DNA of 64,000 nucleotides, taken from contig JAZUHH010000003.1 in the NCBI GenBank assembly GCA_045641625.1, positions 54,817-118,816 on the forward strand. Reading direction: 5' to 3'. The DNA is from UBA1723 sp045641625 (GTDB lineage Bacteria; Bacteroidota; Bacteroidia; Bacteroidales; Paludibacteraceae). Both the position numbers and the translations under genes were made by a program. Numbering within the stretch: the first letter of the stretch is position 1; each line of letters starts with the position of its first letter. Below are positions 1 through 8,652 of this stretch, piece by piece. The notes under the pieces were generated by a model. It was not told the DNA's origin and did not search any database. It saw nothing but the letters and a program-made list of their open reading frames with translations.

Positions 1-1198
1 CCTCTGCCTCGCGAGCCAATCGCTCAGCCTCAAGTCTTTGTCTCTCCTCCTCGTAGTTTGTATAATAGAAATGGATAGTCTTTCTCACTTCATCCTGAGA
101 AATCATGATGAGCTTGACATTTCCATCCTTATTATATATATAGGTAACCTCTCCGAACTCGATGCTGTTCAGAGCCTTCATCTTTAGGTCAGGGTAGTAT
201 GAGAACTGCTCGTCGCGCTGAATGTCTCCGTTCTGGTTTCTCACAACGATTCTGCTTGTCATGTTCTTGGCTCCACCTTCAGCTCCGTTGGCATAGGACT
301 CGAAAGAAATTGAAGCGGTAAGAATAGGCTCCTTTTCAAGTCCCTTCATCTTATAGATATTTCGGTTGGCAACCTTATGCTCCCTTAGGTAAGTGTCACC
401 ATTGTTCTTGCAGTAATATGTGAAAGCGTCGTAAGGCTTGCTTTTCGAAATCTTCTCGTCAAGCTTGTAAACGATTGGGTCATATACACTTGACTCGTAA
501 TCAGAGAATTGGTATAGGGTTGTTGTAACATCTCCACCTTTCTTCATCTTCACTGACTCGACTCTTTTCTGCGGAGTGTATGTGAATGTTGCGGTCATCT
601 TTCCGTCCGCGCTCGATGATGCTGTTGCTGTGAAAGGCAATGAGTTCTTGTAGCTCCAGGAAACCTTTTCCGTAGTTCTGCTGTTCTCGTTAAGCTCGTA
701 CTGGACAGGCTTGCCCGATGCCAATTTGTAGATCATCTGGTCTCCGTTGGCGTATTCGATAACTCTTTCAACTTCCTGGTGCTTCTCGTTTCTCTTGATT
801 GTGATCTCAGAGTAAACATTTGCGCCGTCCTTGATGGTCTGGTTTGTCAAGTATCCGAGTGAGTCGTAGCTAAGAACCACTTTACCCCCACCTCCGTTTT
901 CGGAAGCTATGACAATGATGCTGTCAAGTCTTTCTGCGCCCGGATTTATAACATATCCTGTTAGGGAAGTGTAGTAAGGCGGCAAAGCCGGAACCTTGTG
1001 CATTCTTGAGTATTCGGCAAATTCCCTGATGCTTAGAGGGATCTGCTTGTCAGAAGGAATAGGTGTTGAAGAGAACATGATATATTCTCCGTTCACTAAA
1101 GGAACTCTCTCCATAGGAAAGCGGTGAGGATTTGCATTTCCTGCCATATAAGCCGATGCCGACAAAAATATTCCTAATATTGTTCTCTGTATTCCCAT
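1..1198 (-). CDS. Unknown secreted protein, C-terminal part outside the window
   Basis: An open frame of 399 codons runs from an ATG at 1198 to the window edge without a stop, so the gene is partial. The N-terminus (MGIQRTILGIFLSASAYMAG) looks like a signal peptide, so export is likely. The rest is rich in short beta-prone stretches with Tyr, Ser and Gly, loosely like a YD/RHS-type sheet (for example SYDSLGYLTNQT). The last visible residues turn into a charged Glu/Arg segment (EEERQRLEAERLA) that may be a coiled coil. A minus-strand -7 box at 1232-1239 lies just upstream. It is divergent from yidC. I do not recognise the family and infer no function beyond export. Confidence 0.75.
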   Translation of the reverse strand, partial: MGIQRTILGIFLSASAYMAGNANPHRFPMERVPLVNGEYIMFSSTPIPSDKQIPLSIREFAEYSRMHKVPALPPYYTSLTGYVINPGAERLDSIIVIASENGGGGKVVLSYDSLGYLTNQTIKDGANVYSEITIKRNEKHQEVERVIEYANGDQMIYKLASGKPVQYELNENSRTTEKVSWSYKNSLPFTATASSSADGKMTATFTYTPQKRVESVKMKKGGDVTTTLYQFSDYESSVYDPIVYKLDEKISKSKPYDAFTYYCKNNGDTYLREHKVANRNIYKMKGLEKEPILTASISFESYANGAEGGAKNMTSRIVVRNQNGDIQRDEQFSYYPDLKMKALNSIEFGEVTYIYNKDGNVKLIMISQDEVRKTIHFYYTNYEEERQRLEAERLAREAE

Positions 1199-1231
1199 CT
1201 TCACATTATATACTTAACATTTTTTGATGCG

Positions 1232-1239
1232 CAAATATA
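1232..1239 (-). promoter_or_regulatory. -7 box for the unknown secreted gene at 1198
   Basis: Read on the minus strand this is TATATTTG, a match to the Bacteroidota -7 consensus TAnnTTTG, about 34 bp upstream of the ATG. No good -33 TTTG was seen at the usual spacing. Confidence 0.55.
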
Positions 1240-1332
1240 AGACAGAAAATTTGTAATAGAAAAATAAACTTCGATTTTCTTTTCTGAATACAAAAAAATA
1301 CAGAATTTATGTGTTAAAGAATATATTTTTAG

Positions 1333-1340
1333 TATATTTG
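1333..1340 (+). promoter_or_regulatory. -7 box of yidC
   Basis: TATATTTG matches TAnnTTTG and lies 18 bp before the ATG at 1359. It sits inside the first codons of the longest possible yidC frame, so that upstream start (1311) would lie before transcription begins. This supports the ATG at 1359. Confidence 0.55.
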
Positions 1341-1358
1341 CGCAAAATTTCGGAAATT

Positions 1359-3245
1359 ATGAATCAAACTCAAATGGACAACAAGCGAAACAACATTCTT
1401 TTCTTTGTGGTTGTCTTCGTAATAATTTTTGGTTTTCAATGGTATAACCAGCCTTCTGCCGAGCAGCTGGCTGAGATGCGTATGCGCGATTCCATAGATC
1501 AGGTTCAGGCTGCGGAGAAGATGAGAGCCGCTGAGTTGGAGCAGGCCAAGAGCAAGTCGTTGGACCTTTCAAAGATGGATTCAGCACAGCTTTCTACAAT
1601 TCAGGAGGAGTACGGAGCCTTCTATTCGTCATTGTCCGGAACTGAGAATGTGGTGTCTTTGGAGAATAATCTGATCAAGGTTGATTTTACAACCAAGGGA
1701 GGTTTTGTGAAGTGTGCAGCTTTGAAGGAGTACGATTCATACAGAGGTGGAAACGTAAGGTTGAATGTTGACTCGTTCTCCAAGTTCGACGTAGTTCTTC
1801 CGACTGCAACAAAGAACGATATCCATACAGCACAGATGAACTTCCGCGTAAAGGCCCAGAGCGACACTTCTGTAACTCTTGCTCTAGAAACTGCAGGAGG
1901 AGAAAGCCTTGATTTCGTTTATACTTTGCCAAATGACGAGTATATGCTTGGCTTCAAGATCATTTCAAACGGCATTGACAAGTACATGAAGTCGGAAACT
2001 CTTGGAATCGAGTGGGATCAGGAGGTTTTCCAGAACGAGAAGGGTAGAGATTTCGAGAACAGATACTGTACTGTATATTATAAGGAGTACGAAGGTGGCG
2101 TAAGCTATTTGTCCGAGACATCTGCGGACAAAAAGTCTTTTGATGATGACGAGCCTTTGAAGTGGGTGGCTTTCAAGGATCAGTTCTTCTCTTCTTTCCT
2201 TATCGCTGACAACAAGTTCGAGAAGGTTAATGTTGAGTCCTTTTTGCCAAAAGACAAAGAGTCTTTTCTAAAGAGGTTCAAATCAAAGATGTCGTTGCCT
2301 ATGTCTGCTGACAAGGGAAATGCAGAGGCATCGATGCACATGTATTTCGGTCCTAACAAGTATTCTATTCTATATGACTACGACAAGAAGCTTGATGCAG
2401 ATGTCGATATGAACAGAGTGCTTACTTTGGGATGGGGTATCTTCCGTTGGGTTAACCAGGGATTGGTAATTCCAATGTTTAACTTCTTCGGTTCGTTCCT
2501 TTCCAACTATGGTTTGATCATCCTGTTGATGACACTAGCGATCAAGACTCTGATCTTCCCTATGACATACAAGTCGTATTTGTCAAGCGCAAAGATGCGA
2601 GTTCTTAAGCCGCAGATTGACGAGATCAACAAGCGTATCCCAGAGGATAAGCCTATGGAGCGCCAGCAGGAGATGATGAAGCTGTACTCAAGTGCGGGAG
2701 TCAGTCCTATGGGTGGATGTCTGCCAATGTTGTTGCAGATGCCGTTCCTGTTCGCAATGTTCTCGTTCTTCCCGGCATCCATCGAGTTGAGAGGCCAGTC
2801 GTTCTTGTGGGCAGAAGACCTTTCATCATACGATTCAATCGTAAGTTGGGATTACAACTTGCCTTTTATCGGTGACCATATCAGTTTGTTCTGTCTTCTG
2901 ATGACTGTTACAAATGTCATTTACTCTTACTGGAACATGAAGCTTACTGATAACGGTATGCAGCAGGGACAGCAGGGAGTTATGAAGATCATGATGCTGG
3001 CTATGCCGGTCGTATTCTTCTTCGTATTCAACGGATACGCTTCCGGTCTGTCATATTACTACTTCATTTCTTTGCTAATCACTATCATTCAGACTTATGT
3101 GATCAGAAAGACAATCAACGAGGCTGAACTGCTAGAGAAATTGAAGGAGAATCAGCGCAAGCCCCAGACAAAGTCTTCCTGGATGTCAAGACTTGAGGAA
3201 ATGCAGCGAATAGCAGAGGAGCAGAAGAGAAATGCTCAAAAGTAA
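1359..3245 (+). CDS. yidC: Membrane protein insertase YidC
   Basis: YidC inserts and folds inner-membrane proteins, alone or with SecYEG. The 628-residue product has an N-terminal membrane anchor (ILFFVVVFVIIFGFQW), a large periplasmic beta-rich domain over roughly residues 60-340, and the conserved five-helix insertase core from about residue 355. The core contains the MTLAIKTLIFPMTYKSYLSS and GGCLPMLLQMPFLFAMF segments. Length fits the Gram-negative family with a large periplasmic domain. The frame is open from 1311, but the ATG at 1359 is preferred because a -7 promoter box lies at 1333-1340. The C-terminus is a basic tail (EEQKRNAQK), as expected for ribosome contact. Confidence 0.97.
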   Translation: MNQTQMDNKRNNILFFVVVFVIIFGFQWYNQPSAEQLAEMRMRDSIDQVQAAEKMRAAELEQAKSKSLDLSKMDSAQLSTIQEEYGAFYSSLSGTENVVSLENNLIKVDFTTKGGFVKCAALKEYDSYRGGNVRLNVDSFSKFDVVLPTATKNDIHTAQMNFRVKAQSDTSVTLALETAGGESLDFVYTLPNDEYMLGFKIISNGIDKYMKSETLGIEWDQEVFQNEKGRDFENRYCTVYYKEYEGGVSYLSETSADKKSFDDDEPLKWVAFKDQFFSSFLIADNKFEKVNVESFLPKDKESFLKRFKSKMSLPMSADKGNAEASMHMYFGPNKYSILYDYDKKLDADVDMNRVLTLGWGIFRWVNQGLVIPMFNFFGSFLSNYGLIILLMTLAIKTLIFPMTYKSYLSSAKMRVLKPQIDEINKRIPEDKPMERQQEMMKLYSSAGVSPMGGCLPMLLQMPFLFAMFSFFPASIELRGQSFLWAEDLSSYDSIVSWDYNLPFIGDHISLFCLLMTVTNVIYSYWNMKLTDNGMQQGQQGVMKIMMLAMPVVFFFVFNGYASGLSYYYFISLLITIIQTYVIRKTINEAELLEKLKENQRKPQTKSSWMSRLEEMQRIAEEQKRNAQK

Positions 3246-3361
3246 TTTTCGGGATTTCTTTTGATGTAACAAAATAGTCCTTTGGTTGTTATTTTAACAC
3301 GGTTTAACAAATTTTAAGGACTTTTAACTAAAACTTTGCTACGTAATCTAATAATATGTAT

Positions 3362-3369
3362 TAACTTTG
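3362..3369 (+). promoter_or_regulatory. -7 box of the thioredoxin gene
   Basis: TAACTTTG matches TAnnTTTG. A TTTG at 3335-3338 lies 23 bp upstream, slightly long for a -33 element. The position places the transcription start downstream of the longest open frame's first codon and supports the ATG at 3459. Confidence 0.5.
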
Positions 3370-3458
3370 GCACGAAGTTGAGAGTTGGCAATGTCATGAA
3401 ATGGCATAAAAAACTCTTCGAAAAGTCCGGAATACTAACAATTGAAATTTTTAGAAAG

Positions 3459-3899
3459 ATGAAATTGATCAGAACTATATTGGCAACAGTTGCTATGTTT
3501 GTTTCAACTGCGTGTTCATTTGCCCAGTCTAATGACACAAAGTCGTATGTTAAGCATATCGACTCTCAGGAGTTTAGAACTGAGATTTTTGATTTCGCTC
3601 AGGAGAACACTTGGAAGTTCAAGGGTAACAAGCCTTGTATCGTTGATTTCTATGCTACATGGTGTGGACCTTGCCGTTCAATTTCTCCTTATCTAGATGA
3701 GTTGTCTGTCAAGTATAAGGATCAGATCAATATCTATAAGGTAGATGTTGATAAGAACAAGGAGTTGGCTCAGGCATTCGGTGCACACAGCATCCCTTTG
3801 TTGATCTTTATTCCTAAGACAGGTGAGCCTCAGTCTAATCGTGGTGCTCTTCCAAAGAGTGAGTTGGAGCGTGCAATCATGACTGTTCTATTGAAGTAG
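3459..3899 (+). CDS. Secreted thioredoxin-fold protein
   Basis: A 146-residue thioredoxin-like thiol-disulfide oxidoreductase. A signal peptide (MKLIRTILATVAMFVSTA...SFAQ) precedes one thioredoxin domain with the classic active site WCGPC in the context VDFYATWCGPCRSISPYLDE. It also has the cis-proline region (HSIPLLIFIPKTG). Expected role is reduction or exchange of disulfides in the periplasm. An open frame begins at 3336, but those codons overlap the promoter box at 3362-3369, so the ATG at 3459 with the signal peptide directly after it is chosen. rmlA follows after 17 bp, so the two may share a transcript although no functional link is apparent. Confidence 0.9.
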   Translation: MKLIRTILATVAMFVSTACSFAQSNDTKSYVKHIDSQEFRTEIFDFAQENTWKFKGNKPCIVDFYATWCGPCRSISPYLDELSVKYKDQINIYKVDVDKNKELAQAFGAHSIPLLIFIPKTGEPQSNRGALPKSELERAIMTVLLK

Positions 3900-3916
3900 A
3901 ATCTAACTAATCTGCA

Positions 3917-4783
3917 ATGAAGGGAATTATTCTTGCTGGTGGTAGCGCAACTCGATTGTTCCCACTATCGAAAGCTATAAGCAAACAGATAATGCCAGTG
4001 TATGACAAGCCGATGATTTACTATCCGCTTTCTACATTGATGTTGGCTGGAATTAGAGAAGTATTGATAATTTCTACTCCACGTGACTTGCCGATGTTCG
4101 AGCAACTGCTTGGAACAGGAGAAAGTCTTGGAATGAAATTCTCTTATAAGGTTCAGGAAAAGCCTAATGGTCTTGCCCAGGCATTCGTACTTGGTGAGGA
4201 GTTTCTTAACGGAGACGAAGCATGTTTGATTCTTGGCGACAATATGTTCTACGGACAGAATTTTTCGTCAATGCTTCGTAATGCGTCGGAGATTAAGTCA
4301 GGTGCTTTAGTATTCGGTTACTATGTCAAGGACCCAACAGCTTATGGTGTAGTTGGTTTTGATGACAAAGGTAATGTTACCTCTCTAGAGGAGAAACCAA
4401 AGGTTCCTAAGAGCAATTACGCAGTTCCTGGTCTGTATTTCTATGACAAGACAGTTTGCGAGCGTGCCAAGGCATTGAAGCCATCTGCTCGTGGCGAGTA
4501 TGAGATTACTGACTTGAACAGAACATATTTGGAAGAGGGTAGTTTGAGAGTAGATTTGTTCGGCAGAGGATTTGCTTGGCTTGACACAGGTAATTGCGAT
4601 TCTCTTCTTGAGGCGTCTAACTTTATCGAAACTATTCAGAACAGACAAGGTTTTTACGTCTCTTGTATCGAGGAGATTGCTTGGAGAAACGGTTGGATAA
4701 ATGACGACCAGCTGCTTGCCTTGGGAGACCAGCTAAAGCAGACTAAGTACGGTCAGTACATTATCTCGCTTATAAAGAAATAA
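3917..4783 (+). CDS. rmlA: Glucose-1-phosphate thymidylyltransferase
   Basis: First enzyme of dTDP-L-rhamnose synthesis: glucose-1-phosphate plus dTTP gives dTDP-glucose. The 288-residue length is typical. The N-terminal nucleotide-binding signature GGSATRLFPLSKAISKQ is present (residues ~8-24), as are MPVYDKPMIYYPLS, the metal-site region LGDNMFYG and the GEYEITDLN segment. It is followed by rmlC and rmlD on the same strand. The rmlB dehydratase that would act between RmlA and RmlC is not in this cluster. A hairpin in the gap to rmlC could attenuate transcription. Confidence 0.96.
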   Translation: MKGIILAGGSATRLFPLSKAISKQIMPVYDKPMIYYPLSTLMLAGIREVLIISTPRDLPMFEQLLGTGESLGMKFSYKVQEKPNGLAQAFVLGEEFLNGDEACLILGDNMFYGQNFSSMLRNASEIKSGALVFGYYVKDPTAYGVVGFDDKGNVTSLEEKPKVPKSNYAVPGLYFYDKTVCERAKALKPSARGEYEITDLNRTYLEEGSLRVDLFGRGFAWLDTGNCDSLLEASNFIETIQNRQGFYVSCIEEIAWRNGWINDDQLLALGDQLKQTKYGQYIISLIKK

Positions 4784-4800
4784 AGAAAAGATTATAGAGT

Positions 4801-4828
4801 ATAAGACGGCGTGAATGCGTCGTCTTAT
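4801..4828 (+). terminator. Hairpin between rmlA and rmlC
   Basis: An 11-bp stem (arms 4801-4811 and 4818-4828, one G-T pair) with a loop of about six bases, followed by GTTTGTG rather than a clean T run. It may be a weak terminator, an attenuator or an RNA-processing site within the rml cluster. Confidence 0.45.
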
Positions 4829-4865
4829 GTTTGTGTATAGGAATAAGATATAAAGCATTTTTGAA

Positions 4866-5429
4866 ATGAATTTTATAGATACTGACATTGAGGGAGTATT
4901 TATCATCGAACCTAAAGTTTTCGGTGATAGTCGTGGTTATTTTTTCGAGGCTTTCAAGCAGAATGAGTTTGATGCCCACGCAGGTAAGCATGTTGAGTTT
5001 GTGCAGGACAACGAGAGCAAGTCTTCAAAAGGTGTGCTAAGAGGTCTTCACTACCAGAAGGGTGATTGCTCGCAGGCAAAGTTGGTTCGTGTTGTTAAGG
5101 GTGCTGTCCTTGATGTCGCTGTTGATATCCGCAAGGGTTCTCCTACATTCGGAAAGCATGTTGCTGTCGAGCTAACTGACGAGAACAAGAGACAACTTTT
5201 CATCCCTCGCGGCTTTGCTCATGGCTTCTTGGTTCTTAGTGATGAGGCAATCTTTACTTACAAGGTGGATAACGTATATGCTCCACAGGCAGACGCAGGT
5301 ATTATGTACAATGACCCTGAGATCGGTATCAAGTGGCCAGAGGTCAATATCGAGTTGTTGCTTTCGGACAAGGATTTGAAGCACCCTAACTTGAAGGATG
5401 CTGAGGTCTTCACTTATGGTAAAATCTAA
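4866..5429 (+). CDS. rmlC: dTDP-4-dehydrorhamnose 3,5-epimerase
   Basis: Third step of dTDP-L-rhamnose synthesis. The 187-residue cupin enzyme shows the family's hallmarks: FGDSRGYFFEAFKQNEF near the N-terminus, NESKSSKGVLRGLHYQKG with the catalytic His region, and FIPRGFAHGFLVLSDEA. Length and the whole pattern fit RmlC rather than another cupin. The stop is 12 bp before rmlD, so the two are very probably co-transcribed. The gap to rmlA contains a hairpin. Confidence 0.96.
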   Translation: MNFIDTDIEGVFIIEPKVFGDSRGYFFEAFKQNEFDAHAGKHVEFVQDNESKSSKGVLRGLHYQKGDCSQAKLVRVVKGAVLDVAVDIRKGSPTFGKHVAVELTDENKRQLFIPRGFAHGFLVLSDEAIFTYKVDNVYAPQADAGIMYNDPEIGIKWPEVNIELLLSDKDLKHPNLKDAEVFTYGKI

Positions 5430-5441
5430 TTTCGGAGAAGA

Positions 5442-6287
5442 ATGAATATCTTGGTTACAGGAGGAAATGGCCAGCTTGGTAATTCCATCAGAAAGATTTC
5501 TGTAAACTATCCTCAACATAGTTTCCTATTTACTGATATGCCTGAAGTTGACATCACTGATCTTGAGGCATTGAAGTCTTTGGTCAAGGAGAAGAATATC
5601 GGCGCTATAATCAACTGCGCTGCATACACAGATGTAAACAAAGCTGAGCAGGCAGAGGAGTTGGCCTACAAGATCAATGCTATCGGTCCTAAGAATTTGG
5701 CAGAGGCTGCCAAGTCAGTAAATGCTAAACTTCTTCATGTCAGCACTGACTACGTGTTCAACGGAAAGAACAATATCCCTATGAAGGAGACTGACGCAAC
5801 TTCTCCGCTTGGAGCTTACGGCCGCACAAAACTTGCAGGTGAGGAGTCGGTTAAGGAAGTTGGCGGAGATGCCGTGATTGTCCGTACTGCATGGTTGTAT
5901 AGCGAGTTTGGAAACAACTTCGTTAAGACTATGATGCGTTTGGGTAGCGAAAGAGAGAGTCTTGGTGTTGTTTATGATCAGGTAGGAACTCCTACTTATG
6001 CAACAGACCTTGCTCTTGCCCTTATGACTTTGCTCGAGAAGGGTATTTCTGGAGTTGAGGTTTATCACTATTCTAACGAGGGTGCAGTAAGCTGGTATGA
6101 CTTTACTAAAGCAATCTTTGAGGAAACTAATTGCAAGGCTAAGCTTAATGCCATAGAGTCTTGGGAGTATCCAACTCCTGCTGAAAGACCTGCATATAGT
6201 GTCCTTAACAAGAGAAAGATTAAGGAGGCTGGAGTAGCTGTTCCTTATTGGAGAGACTCTTTGAAGGAGTGCTTGAAATTGATGTAA
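5442..6287 (+). CDS. rmlD: dTDP-4-dehydrorhamnose reductase
   Basis: Last step of dTDP-L-rhamnose synthesis: NAD(P)H-dependent reduction of dTDP-4-keto-rhamnose. The 281-residue short-chain dehydrogenase has the N-terminal Rossmann motif VTGGNGQLGNSI, the segment INCAAYTDVNKAE, HVSTDYVFNGKN and the catalytic YGRTKLAGE (Tyr and Lys, residues ~127-131). It ends 24 bp before a strong bidirectional terminator shared with the convergent tsaB. Confidence 0.96.
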   Translation: MNILVTGGNGQLGNSIRKISVNYPQHSFLFTDMPEVDITDLEALKSLVKEKNIGAIINCAAYTDVNKAEQAEELAYKINAIGPKNLAEAAKSVNAKLLHVSTDYVFNGKNNIPMKETDATSPLGAYGRTKLAGEESVKEVGGDAVIVRTAWLYSEFGNNFVKTMMRLGSERESLGVVYDQVGTPTYATDLALALMTLLEKGISGVEVYHYSNEGAVSWYDFTKAIFEETNCKAKLNAIESWEYPTPAERPAYSVLNKRKIKEAGVAVPYWRDSLKECLKLM

Positions 6288-6311
6288 GAAATTACTTACT
6301 TATCATAAACT

Positions 6312-6344
6312 AAAAAGGATGCTCATTTCTGAGCATCCTTTTTT
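6312..6344. terminator. Bidirectional terminator between rmlD and tsaB
   Basis: A nine-bp GC-containing stem (6317-6325 with 6330-6338), tetraloop, and flanking A and T runs that extend the pairing and give a T tract on either strand. It lies between two convergent genes. Confidence 0.85.
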
Positions 6345-6363
6345 GTATCAATTTGTTATTCCC

Positions 6364-7047
6364 TTACAATACCTTGTTTTTCGCTACCGTAGTTTGGAAC
6401 TCCTTCAAGTAGAAAGGCTCGAAATAAGCTACATCTTCAAATTTGCCGGCCATGAATCTCTCCTCGGCGAACTTTACCATATACTTGGCTGACGGATGAA
6501 TGCCTGTAAGGAAGTGTGCGTTGCTATCCTTGATCAAAGAAGAGCATTTGTCCGCTCCGTTACCGCAGAAATACAACTCCTGGGATTTCAGTTCCTCCGA
6601 GAACGAAGTCTCGTCTATGATTTTAGCCTCAACTTCTGATGACGAGCCGTCTGCCTTGTATAGGGCAGTATAGACCTCCATTCTTCTAGCGTCAATCATC
6701 GGACAAATAGTTCCGCTAATGTTGTGCTGTTGGCGAGCCATCTCTGCGATTACAGCTAGTGTGTCAACGGCAATCAGTTTAGCCCCCGAACCGAAGCACA
6801 ATCCCTTGGCAGTTGAAACTCCGATTCTTAGTCCTGTGTATGAGCCGGGACCTTGACTAACGCATACTGCATCAAGAGAAAGGTTGCGCTCCCTTAGAGT
6901 GTCCATCGCCTGCTTTATATATGTGCCAAGAAGTGTGGCATGATTCATTCCAGAGTTGTCTTCGAGTGAAAGAATGACCTCAGAATTGTGCGCTACTGAT
7001 AGCGAACAAGAGGGTGTAGAAGTCTCGATATTTATTATTGTTGCCAT
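6364..7047 (-). CDS. tsaB: tRNA threonylcarbamoyladenosine synthesis protein TsaB
   Basis: TsaB is the catalytically inactive paralogue of TsaD that scaffolds formation of the t6A37 modification on ANN-decoding tRNAs. The 227-residue protein shows the N-terminal ASKHA-fold start (INIETSTPSCSLSVA), the motif SQGPGSYTGLRIGVSTAKGL that is diagnostic of TsaB, and ICPMIDARRMEVYTALY. A minus-strand -7 box at 7091-7098 lies about 45 bp upstream. It is convergent with rmlD and divergent from yicC. Confidence 0.93.
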   Translation of the reverse strand: MATIINIETSTPSCSLSVAHNSEVILSLEDNSGMNHATLLGTYIKQAMDTLRERNLSLDAVCVSQGPGSYTGLRIGVSTAKGLCFGSGAKLIAVDTLAVIAEMARQQHNISGTICPMIDARRMEVYTALYKADGSSSEVEAKIIDETSFSEELKSQELYFCGNGADKCSSLIKDSNAHFLTGIHPSAKYMVKFAEERFMAGKFEDVAYFEPFYLKEFQTTVAKNKVL

Positions 7048-7090
7048 AATCTTAAAACAACTTTTTTGGTATAATTCTAAAAAAATCGTA

Positions 7091-7098
7091 CAAAAATA
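7091..7098 (-). promoter_or_regulatory. -7 box of tsaB
   Basis: TATTTTTG on the minus strand, matching TAnnTTTG, 44 bp before the tsaB ATG. It is only 23 bp from the opposing yicC box. Confidence 0.5.
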
Positions 7099-7121
7099 AT
7101 ACTTCTCAAGGAGAAAAAGAT

Positions 7122-7129
7122 TATTTTTG
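7122..7129 (+). promoter_or_regulatory. -7 box of the yicC operon
   Basis: TATTTTTG matches TAnnTTTG and lies 68 bp before the yicC ATG. The two divergent promoters must overlap, because each -33 region falls across the other's -7 box. Confidence 0.5.
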
Positions 7130-7197
7130 CCATAATTTAGTAAAAAACTGCGGCTTTCCGTAAGACGAAGGTCGCAATAAAGTTTATTTTTTCAGGT

Positions 7198-8070
7198 ATG
7201 ATTTTGTCGATGACAGGCTTCGGCAAGGCAGTCGGAGAATATGGCGGAAAGCGCTTTACAGTAGAGGTTAAGTCTCTTAACAGCAAGCAGATGGACCTCT
7301 TTATGCGTTGGCCAGGTATATATAAGGAGATAGAACTTGATGCTCGTTCTACTGTGGCAAATTACCTTCACAAGGGTAAGGTGGATTTCGTGCTTTCTGT
7401 AGAGACTCTTTCCGGAGAGTCTGCAACAAAAGTTAATCTTGCCGCACTAAAGTCATATAAGGAGCAAATTTCCAATGCCGCAAAGGAGCTTGGAGTTGCT
7501 GAACCTCAGGACTGGATGAAGATTATGCTTCGCCTTCCTGATGTTATGCAGAGCGAGACTCAGGAGATCGAGATGGCCGAGCTTGAGGCGGTGAACGATA
7601 CTGTGCGCCGTGCACTTGAGGCACTTGTGGATTTCCGAAAGACCGAGGGAAAGTCACTTCGTGCTGTGTTCGAGAAGAATCTTAACTCTATTTCATCATT
7701 GTTGAAGGAGATCGAGCCTTACGAGAAGGGCAGAGTTGAGAGCATCAAGGCAAAGCTGATCCAGAGACTTCAGCAGGTTAATGTCGAGTTCGACAGAAAC
7801 AGACTTGAGCAGGAGATGATCTACTATATAGAGAAGCTTGACATCAATGAGGAGAAGAATCGTCTTACTCAGCACATCAAGTATTTCTTCGAGACAATGG
7901 ATTCCTGCAGTGATACTGTTGGAAAGAAGTTGGGATTCCTTGCTCAGGAGATCGGACGTGAAATAAATACCCTTGGCTCAAAGTCAAACGAGGCAGAGAT
8001 GCAGATCATCGTCGTAAAGATGAAGGACGAGCTTGAGCAGATCAAGGAGCAGGTTTTGAACGTGTTGTAA
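7198..8070 (+). CDS. yicC: YicC family endoribonuclease-like protein
   Basis: A 290-residue member of the YicC family; Escherichia coli YicC is reported to act as an endoribonuclease affecting small-RNA stability. The N-terminus MILSMTGFGKA and EVKSLNSKQMDLFMRWP are family signatures. The C-terminal half carries RLEQEMIYYIEKLDINEEKNRL, a highly conserved block quoted here in part, and the ending FLAQEIGREINTLGSKSN. It is the first gene of a run with gmk (15 bp gap), nadD and pheS, an order common in Bacteroidota. The exact substrate here is not known. Confidence 0.93.
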   Translation: MILSMTGFGKAVGEYGGKRFTVEVKSLNSKQMDLFMRWPGIYKEIELDARSTVANYLHKGKVDFVLSVETLSGESATKVNLAALKSYKEQISNAAKELGVAEPQDWMKIMLRLPDVMQSETQEIEMAELEAVNDTVRRALEALVDFRKTEGKSLRAVFEKNLNSISSLLKEIEPYEKGRVESIKAKLIQRLQQVNVEFDRNRLEQEMIYYIEKLDINEEKNRLTQHIKYFFETMDSCSDTVGKKLGFLAQEIGREINTLGSKSNEAEMQIIVVKMKDELEQIKEQVLNVL

Positions 8071-8085
8071 CAAATACAGCAATAT

Positions 8086-8649
8086 ATGGACAAGATAGTA
8101 ATTTTTTCAGCACCTTCTGGTTCGGGTAAGAGCACTCTTATCAACCATTTGATGAAGGAAATGGACATATTCGAGTTCTCTATTTCTGCAACTAGCCGCC
8201 TGCCTAGGGGTGAAGAGCAGAATGGCAAGGAATACTATTTTCTAACTCCGGACGAGTTCCGTCAGAAGATAGCTAACGACGAGTTCCTTGAATATGAGGA
8301 GGTTTATCATGACAAGTTCTATGGCACTTTGAAGAGTGAGGTTGAGCGCATCGTGAAGGCCGGCAAGGTTGCTATTTTTGACGTGGATGTAAAGGGTGGT
8401 GTGAATATCAAGAAGTTCTACGGAGAAAGAGCTTTGTCTGTGTTCATTCAGCCGCCAAGCATCGAGGTCCTAAGACAAAGACTTGTAGGTCGTGCGACTG
8501 ACGCACCGGAAGTTATAGAGAACAGACTTGAAAGAGCATCGTTCGAGCTAAGCTTCGCCGACAAGTTCGACAAGGTTGTCATCAATGACGATCTTGAGCA
8601 GGCAAAGAAAGATATCGTTAGTGTGATCAAGGCATATCTTGAGGCATAG
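8086..8649 (+). CDS. gmk: Guanylate kinase
   Basis: Phosphorylates GMP to GDP with ATP, an essential step in guanine nucleotide supply. The 187-residue protein has the P-loop APSGSGKSTLI at residues ~9-19, the GMP-binding segments SATSRLPRGEEQNGKEYYFL and EFLEYEEVYHDKFYGT, and DVDVKGGVNIKK. Length is standard. It lies 15 bp after yicC and 3 bp before nadD, so tight co-transcription is expected. Confidence 0.96.
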   Translation: MDKIVIFSAPSGSGKSTLINHLMKEMDIFEFSISATSRLPRGEEQNGKEYYFLTPDEFRQKIANDEFLEYEEVYHDKFYGTLKSEVERIVKAGKVAIFDVDVKGGVNIKKFYGERALSVFIQPPSIEVLRQRLVGRATDAPEVIENRLERASFELSFADKFDKVVINDDLEQAKKDIVSVIKAYLEA

Positions 8650-8652
8650 AAT

